The translations under genes were made by a program, and so were the position numbers. 57,233 nucleotides of DNA from contig JAEXAY010000038.1 in NCBI GenBank assembly GCA_023457895.1, forward strand, positions 1 through 57,233, read 5' to 3'. Position 1 is the first letter of the stretch. The number at the start of each line of letters is the position of its first letter. Below are positions 46,478 to 54,353 of this stretch, in pieces. This DNA comes from Pseudomonadota bacterium (GTDB lineage: Bacteria > Pseudomonadota > Alphaproteobacteria > Sphingomonadales > Sphingomonadaceae). A model generated the notes under the pieces. The model was given only the letters and a program-made list of their open reading frames with translations. It did not search any database and was not told where the DNA came from.

Positions 46478-47125
46478 ATGACAGCAATGCGTTCCATCAC
46501 CTGTGCTGCGCTTGGCCTGATGACCCTGGCGGCCGCTGGTTGCAACAAGCCTGCCGAGAATCAACCCGCGCCCGCACCCGATAACCCCAAAGACATTGAA
46601 TACCCGGCCGCTCCCTCCACTGCCCCGCGCGTGGTCCGGGACGAGCCCCAAACACGGGCCGAACCGGCAGACAAGGGTACGCCCGGGTTCCGCTCCGCAT
46701 ATACCGAGATTCCCCAAACCGGCTGCAAACGCATCTCCTTTATGGAGGAAGGCGCAAGTGCGGTCTATCAGTGCGCAGGACATGCGGGCATTCCGCTGTT
46801 CGTCAAGGATGGCGATGCGCGGTCCGACGTCGATGCGGGAGCAGAGGGCGAATTCCATTCGCGCGGTGAATTCAACAGCGCGGGTGATACGGTGGAATGG
46901 CGCATCGGTCCCGATGGCAAGCCCTTTGCGATCATCTATCGCCTGATTTCCGCAATGGAAGACCGGCCGCGGCAGACGTGGCTGGTGGCTGAAACGATCG
47001 GAACCAGCGCCAAACCCCCTTGCCGCATCGCCGAGATTGCCGGGTCGACCGCAAATGCCAATGCCGTCGCGCGGGCAGCTGCCGACCTCTTCCTCACCGA
47101 AAACCAGCCTTGCCCCGCCAACTGA
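46478..47125 (+). CDS. Lipoprotein of unknown function
   Basis: About 215 residues. Signal and lipobox MTLAAAGC (Cys near residue 21), a proline-rich linker of about 50, then a globular domain with four cysteines: FRSAYTEIPQTGCKRISFMEEGASAVYQCAGHAGIPLFVKDG and GTSAKPPCRIAEIAG to ENQPCPAN. Cysteines suggest disulphides in the periplasm. No family recognised. ATGs at 46478 and 46487 are both possible; no clear ribosome binding site. It follows lepA by about 140 bases. Confidence 0.75.
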   Translation: MTAMRSITCAALGLMTLAAAGCNKPAENQPAPAPDNPKDIEYPAAPSTAPRVVRDEPQTRAEPADKGTPGFRSAYTEIPQTGCKRISFMEEGASAVYQCAGHAGIPLFVKDGDARSDVDAGAEGEFHSRGEFNSAGDTVEWRIGPDGKPFAIIYRLISAMEDRPRQTWLVAETIGTSAKPPCRIAEIAGSTANANAVARAAADLFLTENQPCPAN

Positions 47126-47283
47126 GAACCACGTTATTCACAGCTTGCCGCCAAAGTAGGTCGCTTCGTCCTTGGGTCGCCTCGGTTCATCGCGTTGCGT
47201 CCTGTTCATGCAACTCCGGTTCAGGACCGCTCGTTGAAGGAGGGACATTCGTTGTAAATGATAGCATGAAAGGGAGATAATCC

Positions 47284-47631
47284 ATGAGCATGATGATGGC
47301 AGCTATGATGGCGATGAGTCCCATGACCGCGATCGCCGATCGCCCGTCCTATGTGCCGGACATGACAGCCGCCACGACGAGCGAATATTACAAGAAACGC
47401 CGCGGCCGCGCGTTGCGCAGCAATGAACGGCTCTGGCGCGACAATCAGGGCCGCTGGCGCTGCAAGCGTGACGACGGCACCACTGGCCTCGTCATTGGCG
47501 GCGTTGTCGGCGGCGTCGCCGGCCATGAAATTGCGGGCCGGGGCGACCGGGTTCTCGGCACTGTGATCGGCGCCGGTGTTGGCGCGCTCGCGGGCCGCGA
47601 AATTGATCGCCGCAGCGGCCGTTGCCGCTAA
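47284..47631 (+). CDS. Glycine-zipper 2TM-domain protein
   Basis: 115 residues. Methionine-rich signal peptide ending AIAD, a basic middle (YYKKRRGRALRSNERLWRDNQGRWRCKRDDG) and a glycine-zipper VIGGVVGGVAGHEIAGRGDRVLGTVIGAGVGALAGREIDR. This is the Rick_17kDa/OmpA-like outer-membrane-associated type. A strong terminator follows at 47656. Role unknown. Confidence 0.88.
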   Translation: MSMMMAAMMAMSPMTAIADRPSYVPDMTAATTSEYYKKRRGRALRSNERLWRDNQGRWRCKRDDGTTGLVIGGVVGGVAGHEIAGRGDRVLGTVIGAGVGALAGREIDRRSGRCR

Positions 47632-47655
47632 GCTATCCCGATGGAGCAGAGGAAG

Positions 47656-47687
47656 GGCGGTGCCGTTTAACGGTGCCGCCTTTTTTT
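47656..47687 (+). terminator. Intrinsic terminator after the glycine-zipper gene
   Basis: GGCGGTGCCG and CGGTGCCGCC form a ten-pair stem (two G-U pairs) with a five-base loop, followed by seven T residues. Confidence 0.93.
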
Positions 47688-47851
47688 GTGCCGTTCTGCG
47701 CCAACGAGACGTAGTTTTTTACCACATCCCCCGTTTTCATGTTTTTTTGGACTTGCGCGCGGGCGGCAGCGCGATAGAACCGCCGCCAAAGGGGGATCTT
47801 CAGCTGAAATCAGCGTTGAGCTTATAACCCTCAGGGTCGCTTTGATTGGAA

Positions 47852-47870
47852 CTTCCGCGCTGTGCGGAAG
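47852..47870 (+). promoter_or_regulatory. Leader hairpin before the CsgG-like gene
   Basis: CTTCCGC and GCGGAAG pair perfectly around GCTGT, ending eight bases before AGGAGG of the CsgG-like gene. It may stabilise the message or modulate translation. Confidence 0.4.
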
Positions 47871-47889
47871 CGCCTTAGGAGGATTTGAA

Positions 47890-48660
47890 GTGAAAAAGTA
47901 TCTCGCTGCTTTGGCCGCGCTTTCTATGTGCGTCGGCGTTGCACCCGCTTATGCCCAGAAGAAGGAAAGCAAATCGTCGGGCCGCAAGGCTCAGGAAGCC
48001 GCGCAGGCCCAGATACCGGTTTGCCAGCGCAAGCTCGGCGCCGTCGCGATCGTCGAACCCGACTACCACTGGTGGAGCGATTATGGCCTGAGTTCTCCGG
48101 AAGCCCTGCTCAAGGTGATGGTGATGAAGTCCGGTTGCTTCACGCTGGTCGATCGCGGCCGGGGCTTGCAGAATCGCAATCTCGAACGCGCGCTCGGCGA
48201 CTCGGGCGAATTGCAGCGCGGCTCGAACATCGGCAAGCGCCAGGTCAAGGCGGCCGACTATTTCATTGTACCCGACCTCGTTTCGCGTAACCGCGACAGC
48301 GGCGGCGGCGGCATCGGCGGCGGCCTTGGCGGTCTCATCGGCGGCGGGCTTGGCGCCATTGCCGGCGGGCTCAAGGTCAAGAAGAAGGAAGCCAATGTCA
48401 CGCTGACGCTGGTCAACTCGCGCACGACCGAGCAGGAACGCATTACCGAAGGCTATGCGCGCAAGACCGATGTCGGCTTCGGTGGTGGGGGCCTCGGCAT
48501 TTTCGGCGGCGCGCTCGGTGCAGTGGGCGGTTCGAGCTATGAAAATACCGAGATCGGCCAGGTCATCGTGCTCGCATACCTCAAGGCTTACCGCGATATG
48601 GTGACACAGCTCGGCGGCCTCCCGCTCGACCCGAGCGCCGCGGCGCCGCGCGCCGAATAA
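47890..48660 (+). CDS. CsgG/HfaB-like secreted protein
   Basis: 256 residues with a signal peptide cleaved after AYA (LAALSMCVGVAPAYA-Q); no lipobox Cys, unlike true CsgG. The fold is CsgG-like: KLGAVAIVEPDYHWWSDYGLSSPEALLKVMVMKSGCFTLVDRGRGLQNRNLERAL, then KAADYFIVPDLVS, a long glycine-zipper GGGGIGGGLGGLIGGGLGAIAGG, and VTLTLVNSRTTEQERITEGYARKTDVGFGGG. The glycine stretch replaces the membrane hairpin region. No curli gene is nearby. Start GTG 47890 has AGGAGG seven bases upstream. A terminator follows. Confidence 0.85.
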   Translation: MKKYLAALAALSMCVGVAPAYAQKKESKSSGRKAQEAAQAQIPVCQRKLGAVAIVEPDYHWWSDYGLSSPEALLKVMVMKSGCFTLVDRGRGLQNRNLERALGDSGELQRGSNIGKRQVKAADYFIVPDLVSRNRDSGGGGIGGGLGGLIGGGLGAIAGGLKVKKKEANVTLTLVNSRTTEQERITEGYARKTDVGFGGGGLGIFGGALGAVGGSSYENTEIGQVIVLAYLKAYRDMVTQLGGLPLDPSAAAPRAE

Positions 48661-48680
48661 GCCAGTCCATATGATCAAGG

Positions 48681-48715
48681 AAAGCCCGCCGACCCCATGG
48701 TTCGGCGGGCTTTTT
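48681..48715 (+). terminator. Intrinsic terminator after the CsgG-like gene
   Basis: AAAGCCCGCCGA pairs with TCGGCGGGCTTT (12 pairs, 9-base loop) and ends in TTTTT. Confidence 0.94.
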
Positions 48716-48853
48716 GTTGCGGCGCGCCTCTTTTCCTGCGCCGCACGAAGGCTGCCCCCCTAAGCATATCGCTTAGACGATCTCATCATATCGCTGATGG
48801 TCATGACGCGTGCAAGCGCCGACAAGACGGCATCATCCGGATGGAGATCTGCC

Positions 48854-49807
48854 ATGTCGTTTGTCGGAAATATCGCGAAGCTCGGCGCCGCCGCCCACGC
48901 CCTGCCCATCAATCTGGCGATGCGCGGGCTGGAGGCGGGTGCAGGTATCGCCCGGAATGCCGTCACCCAAAGTCCGGCGACGCACCTCGTCAACCGCGCG
49001 CAAAATGCGATCGCGCAGGCCGATACCGCGCTGGCGCAGATGCACCGGCAGATGAGCCCGGTCGAACTCGGCCGCACGCTGGCGGGGCTCGGGTCGTCGC
49101 CCGCCGCCCAGTTCCTCGGTCCCGCCCTCGGCATGCCGCGCGGTCTGCCGGGCATCGACCTCAACCCGTTCGACGATATTGCCAACGCGGCGAAATCCGC
49201 GTTCGAGGGACTCAAGGAAATCGGCGGCGATATCAAGGACAGCCTTGCAGCGCTGCCCTCCTCGGCCGCCAATGCGGTTGCCGATTCGATGCGCGGCCCG
49301 CATGCGCGCAAGCTCACGCCCGGCGAAGAAGCCAAACTGCGAGAGGTATTCGGCGATTCGATCGACCTCAGCAATGTGCGCATCGTCGATGGGCCGGGCT
49401 ATAATGGCGACGCCTGGGCGGCATTCAATATCGGCGGCAACCCCGCAATCACGGAAGGCAATACGGTCTATATCCGCTCCGACCACTTCCAGAAGGATTT
49501 TTCGACCAGCCCCGAAGGTATCGAACTGCTGGTGCATGAATTTACCCATGTGCGCCAGTATCAGCAGATGGGTTTTGGCAGCTTCTTCGCCAAATATGGC
49601 GCCGACCTCGTCAAGATTGGCGACCGCAACAAGGTTTATGATTATCAATCGCGGCCGGATACCACCTTTGCCACCGAAACGATCGAAGGACAGGCGCAGA
49701 TGGTCGGCGATTATGCGCGCTACAAGGCAGGCGGCAACAACCTGACACCCGACCAGGTGAAAGATATCGAGCGCCGCCTCAAGGGAACTGGCATTTTCGG
49801 GCTTTGA
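48854..49807 (+). CDS. DUF4157 zincin-like protein
   Basis: 317 residues without signal peptide. The N-terminal 150 residues are helical and alanine-rich. DUF4157 follows: HARKLTPGEEAKLREVFGDSIDLSNVRIVDGPGYN, NTVYIRSDHFQKDFS and LLVHEFTHVRQYQQMGFG, where HEFTH (228-232) is the HExxH zinc motif. DUF4157 is often found with extracellular contractile injection systems, but no such genes are near. Start ATG 48854 has GGAG seven bases upstream. A lipoprotein gene overlaps its 3' end region. Confidence 0.88.
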   Translation: MSFVGNIAKLGAAAHALPINLAMRGLEAGAGIARNAVTQSPATHLVNRAQNAIAQADTALAQMHRQMSPVELGRTLAGLGSSPAAQFLGPALGMPRGLPGIDLNPFDDIANAAKSAFEGLKEIGGDIKDSLAALPSSAANAVADSMRGPHARKLTPGEEAKLREVFGDSIDLSNVRIVDGPGYNGDAWAAFNIGGNPAITEGNTVYIRSDHFQKDFSTSPEGIELLVHEFTHVRQYQQMGFGSFFAKYGADLVKIGDRNKVYDYQSRPDTTFATETIEGQAQMVGDYARYKAGGNNLTPDQVKDIERRLKGTGIFGL

Positions 49808-49824
49808 AGCGCATAGTCATCGCC

Positions 49825-50232
49825 ATGATGACGGTCCGTCCGCTTCGCACTCTCGCCGCGCTGACGGCCGGTATGGCAGCGCTGTTGCTCGGCGCCTGCC
49901 AGCGCGAAGCGAAGATAGGCATTGAGCAGGCTGGCGGTGACACTGCATTCACAGTCACGGCAGCGGGTGGCGATCCGGATATCTGCGTCGGCAGCCTGCA
50001 TGTCACCGACCTTGACGCCAAGCCGTCCACCGCATGGCACGTGCTCCAGACCGATGCCGCAGCGAAGGCTGGCCAATGCGCCAGCCGCTTTACCTATGGT
50101 TCAGCGCCGCATGGCTACAACAGTCCCGCCGCCGCCCCGCCGCTGGTCGACGGCCACCGTTACCGCGTCTCCGTCTCGGGCCACGGGGTCATCGGGCAAC
50201 GCGAATTTATCGCAGGAGCGTCAGCGCCTTAA
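49825..50232 (+). CDS. Small lipoprotein of unknown function
   Basis: About 135 residues. Lipobox LLLGAC (Cys near residue 26), then one beta-rich domain EAKIGIEQAGGDTAFTVTAAGGDPDICVGSLHVTDLD to GHRYRVSVSGHGVIGQREFIAG with two cysteines. The start is taken as ATG 49825; a TTG at 49804 overlaps the DUF4157 stop. No clear ribosome binding site, so coupling to the upstream gene is likely. Its last 12 bases overlap the convergent peroxiredoxin. Confidence 0.7.
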   Translation: MMTVRPLRTLAALTAGMAALLLGACQREAKIGIEQAGGDTAFTVTAAGGDPDICVGSLHVTDLDAKPSTAWHVLQTDAAAKAGQCASRFTYGSAPHGYNSPAAAPPLVDGHRYRVSVSGHGVIGQREFIAGASAP

Positions 50233-50790
50233 CGCCTGCACCGCGGCCAGCGTGTTGTTCACATGGTCGACATAGTTCATGTCGCTGTGGACATAGGTGA
50301 TCCGGCCGTTGCGCGCGATGACGAAGCTGGTGCGGTTGGTCATCTCGACCGCGGGCAGCTTGACATCATAGGCGCTGACGATTGCCGGCGTCGCTACCGC
50401 CACCGGAAATTTGGATCGGCAGACTTCGGTGGAGAAGCGCTGGAGATCCTCGATCCTGTCGGTCGACATGCCGATCACCGTCGCGCCGGCAGCGGCGAAC
50501 TGGTCATGATTTTCGGCAAAGGCGGCGGTTTCGAGTGTGCAGCCCTTGGTAAATGCCTTGGGAAAGAAATAAAGCACCACCGGTCCCTTGGCGAGCTGGT
50601 TGCGCAGATCGAGCGTGAACACTTTTCCACCCATCGCGCCCTGAGTCACGAACATCGGCGCGCGCGCGCCCGAACGGATCGCCGCGGAGCTGAGGCCGGG
50701 CCAGACGACAACCAGCGTCACGATCGCGACGGCAAAAGCCAGCAATCCAAAAAATAACGCACGGCGCCCGCGTTTTGCAATTGTGGTCAT
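50221..50790 (-). CDS. Membrane-anchored peroxiredoxin (AhpC/TSA)
   Basis: 189 residues. One N-terminal helix (ALFFGLLAFAVAIVTLVVVW) anchors it with the catalytic part outside the cytoplasm. The thioredoxin-fold core has VVLYFFPKAFTKGCTLETAAFAENHDQFAAAGATVIGMSTD, with the peroxidatic Cys in FTKGC and the Thr replaced in the usual T-x-x-C site by K-G. A second Cys (VCRSKF) may resolve. Start ATG 50790 has GAGGAG eight bases upstream. Divergent from a RidA-like exported protein. Confidence 0.88.
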   Translation of the reverse strand: MTTIAKRGRRALFFGLLAFAVAIVTLVVVWPGLSSAAIRSGARAPMFVTQGAMGGKVFTLDLRNQLAKGPVVLYFFPKAFTKGCTLETAAFAENHDQFAAAGATVIGMSTDRIEDLQRFSTEVCRSKFPVAVATPAIVSAYDVKLPAVEMTNRTSFVIARNGRITYVHSDMNYVDHVNNTLAAVQALRR

Positions 50791-50887
50791 GGCTGCTTCT
50801 CCTCGCCGGGTTGGACAATTGGCCGGCATGCTATACCCCTGCCCTTTTACCGTCCAGCGTGGAAACAATAGAGGGAGGACCATCATC

Positions 50888-51418
50888 ATGCGCAACATAA
50901 ACGGAAGATTGTGGGCGGCCGCGCTATTTGCCGGGCTTTTTCTGCCGGCTACAGCATCAGCGCAAGGGGCACCCGCGGTTCAGCGCAACGCCAATCCGGA
51001 CAACCCCCAGGCGATCATTCTCCAATCGGTCTCCGTCCCGGCCAATGCCGAGTGGCTGCTGCTTTCCGGCATCGTGCCCAGCCCGCTCGACCCGGAAAAG
51101 GCAAAAACCGTGCCGCCTTCAACCGTTGCCGATTATGGCGACAGCTATACCCAGACGAGGAGCATCTTTACCCGGATTGAAGGCGCTCTCTCGCGGCAAG
51201 GTTATAGCCTGCGCGACGTGGTGCGGCTGACCGTCTATCTCGTCGCCGATCCGGCCACCGGGAAGATGGATTTTGCGGGCATGAACAAGGCCTATCGCGA
51301 ATATTTTGGCACCGCCGCCAACCCCAATCTGGTGGTGCGTTCGACCGTCGAGGTGAAGGCGCTGGCAGCACCGGGGCTGCTGGTCGAAATCGAAGCGACG
51401 GCTGCAAGGGTGCGCTGA
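50888..51418 (+). CDS. Exported RidA/YjgF-family protein
   Basis: 176 residues with a signal peptide (AALFAGLFLPATASA-Q). The mature part is RidA-like: WLLLSGIVPSPLD, TRSIFTRIEGALSRQGYSLRDVVRLTVYLVAD, NKAYREYFGTAANPNLVVRSTVEVKALAAPGLLVEIEATA, with the substrate-binding Arg (VVRSTVEV) kept. Cytosolic RidA hydrolyses reactive enamines; a periplasmic form is unusual. ATG 50888 has GGAGG upstream. Terminator at 51440. Confidence 0.9.
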   Translation: MRNINGRLWAAALFAGLFLPATASAQGAPAVQRNANPDNPQAIILQSVSVPANAEWLLLSGIVPSPLDPEKAKTVPPSTVADYGDSYTQTRSIFTRIEGALSRQGYSLRDVVRLTVYLVADPATGKMDFAGMNKAYREYFGTAANPNLVVRSTVEVKALAAPGLLVEIEATAARVR

Positions 51419-51439
51419 ACCTTTATTCGCACGCAAAAC

Positions 51440-51474
51440 GGCCCGGTCGGCATATCGCGACCGGGCCGCCTTTT
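51440..51474. terminator. Intrinsic terminator after the RidA-like gene
   Basis: GGCCCGGTCG pairs with CGACCGGGCC (10 pairs, 8-base loop), followed by GCCTTTT. Convergent genes flank it, so it may serve both. Confidence 0.85.
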
Positions 51475-51518
51475 CGGCTGTCCCTCCAAAGAGACAGCTG
51501 GAAAGCCGAAGGCTTCGC

Positions 51519-52469
51519 TTATTTTTCCGTCACGACAAGGTCGGTGCGGCGCGCATTCTGGTCGGCACCGCCCTTGGTCGCGGCGACACCGCCAGCGCGC
51601 GAGTTGAGACGCGCCGCGTCAATGCCCTTGGCGACGATCGCACTGACGACACTGGCCGAACGGTCGGCAGACAGTTTTTCATTGGTCGCGCGGTCGCCGG
51701 TCGCGTCGGTATAGCCGACGACCGATGCCTTGACCTTGGGATAGGCCTTCATGATCGAGGCGATCGAATCAATCGTCGGCTGGTCTTCAGCCCGTATGGC
51801 GGCGGAACCCGTATCGAAGTTGAGCTTGTCGAAGGTAAAAGTCTTCGGCGTCGCGTCATTCGAGGTGACGAACTTGTAGAGATTATAGGTGATCGTACCC
51901 GGCGTGATGTCAAGCCTGGTATTGTCCGCCAGCGTCACGCTTTCAACCGGACCAGCCGCTGGAGTCGTTGTCGCCGGAACGGTGGTTTCCTGAACAACGG
52001 GCTCAACCGTGCGCGGCGCTTCCGTCGTGTTGCAGCTCTTCATCGCCAGGAACGCTGCAATCGCAGCGGCGCCAAGCAACAGCCACGGCCAGATATTGGT
52101 CTTTTTTTCAGGGCCGACATAGACATCACCGTCACGCTGCACGTGGGTGCGGTCGACAGTGTGATCGACCCGGTCAACAGTCCGCTCGGCCGCATGGGCT
52201 GCGCCCGACGCGAGTCCACCGACTGTCGCCGCAGCGCCAGCTGCAAGCCCGCCCAGTGTCGTGAGGATCGTCGACCACGGGCCGTCGAGATAGACCGATT
52301 CGCCTTCAACACGAGAAAAACGCGTCAGCGGCACATCATGCTCGCCATCTACTACGCCTTCCTGCCGGATACGAACCCCGTCTCCGGACACGCCGGTAAC
52401 GGTGCCGATGAAGTCACCATCGGAATCAAGAACGCGCATTCCCGCGCGCAGGTTATTTGCCGTTAACAT
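51519..52469 (-). CDS. DUF2171-OmpA family protein
   Basis: 316 residues. N-terminal DUF2171-like domain (AGMRVLDSDGDFIGTVTGVSGDGVRIRQ to DGPWS), a glycine/alanine hinge, an inner-membrane helix WPWLLLGAAAIAAFLAM near 125-142, a threonine-rich linker and a C-terminal OmpA domain (LNFDTGSAAIRAEDQPTIDSIASIMKAYPKVKASVVGYTDATGDRATNEKLSADRSASVVSAIVAKGI) that should bind peptidoglycan. Start ATG 52469 has GGGAG upstream; the open frame beyond it is antisense to ung. Confidence 0.9.
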   Translation of the reverse strand: MLTANNLRAGMRVLDSDGDFIGTVTGVSGDGVRIRQEGVVDGEHDVPLTRFSRVEGESVYLDGPWSTILTTLGGLAAGAAATVGGLASGAAHAAERTVDRVDHTVDRTHVQRDGDVYVGPEKKTNIWPWLLLGAAAIAAFLAMKSCNTTEAPRTVEPVVQETTVPATTTPAAGPVESVTLADNTRLDITPGTITYNLYKFVTSNDATPKTFTFDKLNFDTGSAAIRAEDQPTIDSIASIMKAYPKVKASVVGYTDATGDRATNEKLSADRSASVVSAIVAKGIDAARLNSRAGGVAATKGGADQNARRTDLVVTEK

Positions 52470-52643
52470 GAACTTGTTCTCCCTCCACTTGCAGCGGTCG
52501 CTTTTGGGACGCGCTTTCATGGTGGGACAAGAACGAGCGATAATCGCGAATGTTCCGATTAGGCCATCAAGCACTTGATTGGACATTTGCCCGGCCGGGG
52601 TTATGGCGGCGTAAGTTAAAGCCAGGTGCGGGGAGTGCGGGCA

Positions 52644-53360
52644 GTGAGCGATATCAAACTGGAAGCAAGCTGGCGCGAAGTGCTCCAGGCCGAGTTTGAC
52701 GCGCCCTATATGGCGAACCTCAGGGATTTTCTCGTCGCGGAACGGGAAAAAGGGCGCCGAATCTTTCCCAAGGGCAGCGAATGGTTTCGGGCGCTCGATC
52801 TCACCCCATTGGACAAGGTACGCGTCGTCATTCTCGGACAGGATCCCTATCACGGCATCGGACAGGCGCATGGCCTGTGCTTTTCGGTCCAGCCCGGCGT
52901 TCGGCCGCCCCCATCGCTGCTCAATATCTACAAGGAGCTGGAAAGCGACCTGGGCTTGCCGCGCCCCGCGCACGGTTTTCTCGAACATTGGGCAAAACAG
53001 GGCGTGCTGCTGCTCAACAGCGTCCTGACAGTGGAAATGGGGAAAGCCGCGTCGCATCAGGGCAAGGGTTGGGAGCGCTTCACCGATGCAGTGATCGCCG
53101 CCGTCAACGCTGAGCCGCATCCGGTGGTATTCATGCTGTGGGGCAGCTATGCGCAGAAGAAAGCGGCCTTTGTCGACAGTATCGAACATGGCGGGCGGCA
53201 TCTGATGCTGAAAGCCGCGCATCCTTCACCGCTATCGGCGCATAATGGCTTCCTCGGCTGCCGTCATTTCAGCAAGGCCAATGCGTTTCTCGTCGAGCAT
53301 GGTCAGCCGCCTGTCGACTGGGCCCTGCCGGAACTTGCCAGCCAGCAAAGCCTGCTCTGA
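52644..53360 (+). CDS. ung: Uracil-DNA glycosylase
   Basis: 238 residues. GQDPYHG near 65-71 carries the catalytic Asp, HPSPLSAH near 195 the second loop, and LLNSVLTVE the uracil pocket. It removes uracil from DNA. Three in-frame GTG codons (52626, 52635, 52644) precede the domain; GGGGAG is eight bases before 52644, so that is chosen. Divergent from the DUF2171-OmpA gene. Confidence 0.96.
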   Translation: MSDIKLEASWREVLQAEFDAPYMANLRDFLVAEREKGRRIFPKGSEWFRALDLTPLDKVRVVILGQDPYHGIGQAHGLCFSVQPGVRPPPSLLNIYKELESDLGLPRPAHGFLEHWAKQGVLLLNSVLTVEMGKAASHQGKGWERFTDAVIAAVNAEPHPVVFMLWGSYAQKKAAFVDSIEHGGRHLMLKAAHPSPLSAHNGFLGCRHFSKANAFLVEHGQPPVDWALPELASQQSLL

Positions 53361-53366
53361 AACCGT

Positions 53367-53918
53367 TCAGTCGTAACAGGCTTCCTCGAACATGGCCGCC
53401 ATCTCACCCGGGATGACGGGAAACGGACCGGCATCCTGGTTGCCATAATTGACCGAAATGCCGGTCTGCGAGCCCAGTATCTGACCCAGTTCGCGCGGAA
53501 TGGCCGCCTCGCCGGTGACGCCGCCGCGCTGCCGGTCGCCGGTGCTGCCCGCCACCAGCGTTGTGACGATAGAGTCGCTGCCAAAGGTCATCCGCTCCTC
53601 ACTCTCGACCGGCTTGAAGCCCGAAACATTGACCAGCAGCTTGCCCGATGCGGCGGGGCAGAACAGCAGGATTTGCGCGCCGCCGCCGCTATCGGCGAGA
53701 CGCAGCATGTCACCTTCGCCGCTTGCGCTTGCCTGCCAGTCGCCGACCGGTGCGGAAGGGGCAGGCGATGGCGCAGCAGCCGGACCCGTGGAGGGAGCAG
53801 CATTCGTCTGCACCACGTTGTCCGGGGCGCGTTCGTCTCCGCGCGGCTTTTGCTGACAGCCTGCGAGCAAGACCGCACCCGCTGCCATGAGAAATATGCT
53901 GTGCCGGTTCGCTCTCAT
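53367..53918 (-). CDS. Lipoprotein of unknown function
   Basis: 183 residues. Lipobox LLAGC (Cys near residue 21), a proline/alanine linker to about 60 and a beta-rich domain GDWQASASGEGDMLRLADSGGGAQILLFCPAASGKLLVNVSGFKPVESEERMTFGSDS to GEMAAMFEEACYD. No family recognised. Start ATG 53918 has GGAAGGAG upstream. It ends six bases from the ung stop on the other strand. Confidence 0.78.
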   Translation of the reverse strand: MRANRHSIFLMAAGAVLLAGCQQKPRGDERAPDNVVQTNAAPSTGPAAAPSPAPSAPVGDWQASASGEGDMLRLADSGGGAQILLFCPAASGKLLVNVSGFKPVESEERMTFGSDSIVTTLVAGSTGDRQRGGVTGEAAIPRELGQILGSQTGISVNYGNQDAGPFPVIPGEMAAMFEEACYD

Positions 53919-54041
53919 GCGAAGCTCCTTCCTTTTGCCCGTCCGCCTCTGGCCATCGCGGTTCCCTGCCGTTATGACCCTGCTACCGGCCGGGTCAAGC
54001 AATGCTGCAGCGCCCGGCAGCGAGCCTGTGAGGATTTTGCG

Positions 54042-54353
54042 ATGAGCGACGATGGCGACGGTGATTATGTCTATGACGAGGAAAGCGGCGAGTGGATCAG
54101 CGCCGCCGAAGCGCGCGAAAAACAGGCGGCCGCCGCCACGGTCGAAGTGCGTGACGCGGTCGGCAATCTCCTCGCCGATGGAGATCAGGTGACGCTGATC
54201 AAGGATCTCGTCGTCAAGGGCGTGGGCCAGACACTGAAACGCGGCACGCTGATCAAGTCGATCCGCCTCACCGGCGATCCGCAGGAAATCGATTGCCGCT
54301 ATGAAGGGATAAAGGGCCTCGTGCTGCGCGCCGAATTCGTGAGGAAGCGGTGA
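54042..54353 (+). CDS. PhnA-domain protein (YjdM-like), zinc ribbon replaced
   Basis: 103 residues. The C-terminal half is a PhnA/YjdM domain: VEVRDAVGNLLADGDQVTLIKDLVVKGVGQTLKRGTLIKSIRLTGDPQEIDCRYEGIKGLVLRAEFVRK. The N-terminal zinc ribbon of typical YjdM is replaced by a short acidic tail (MSDDGDGDYVYDEESGEWIS) with no cysteine pairs. Function of this family is not phosphonoacetate hydrolysis proper and remains unclear. Start ATG 54042 has GAGG upstream. Confidence 0.88.
   Translation: MSDDGDGDYVYDEESGEWISAAEAREKQAAAATVEVRDAVGNLLADGDQVTLIKDLVVKGVGQTLKRGTLIKSIRLTGDPQEIDCRYEGIKGLVLRAEFVRKR

Noticed and set aside
49804..49824. TTG 49804 as start of the lipoprotein after DUF4157
   Set aside because: It adds MKRIVIA before a normal signal peptide and has no ribosome binding site; ATG 49825 gives a regular lipoprotein signal.
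52470..53222. Upstream extension of the OmpA-family gene
   Set aside because: The extension is antisense to ung; ATG 52469 has a ribosome binding site and opens the DUF2171-like domain.
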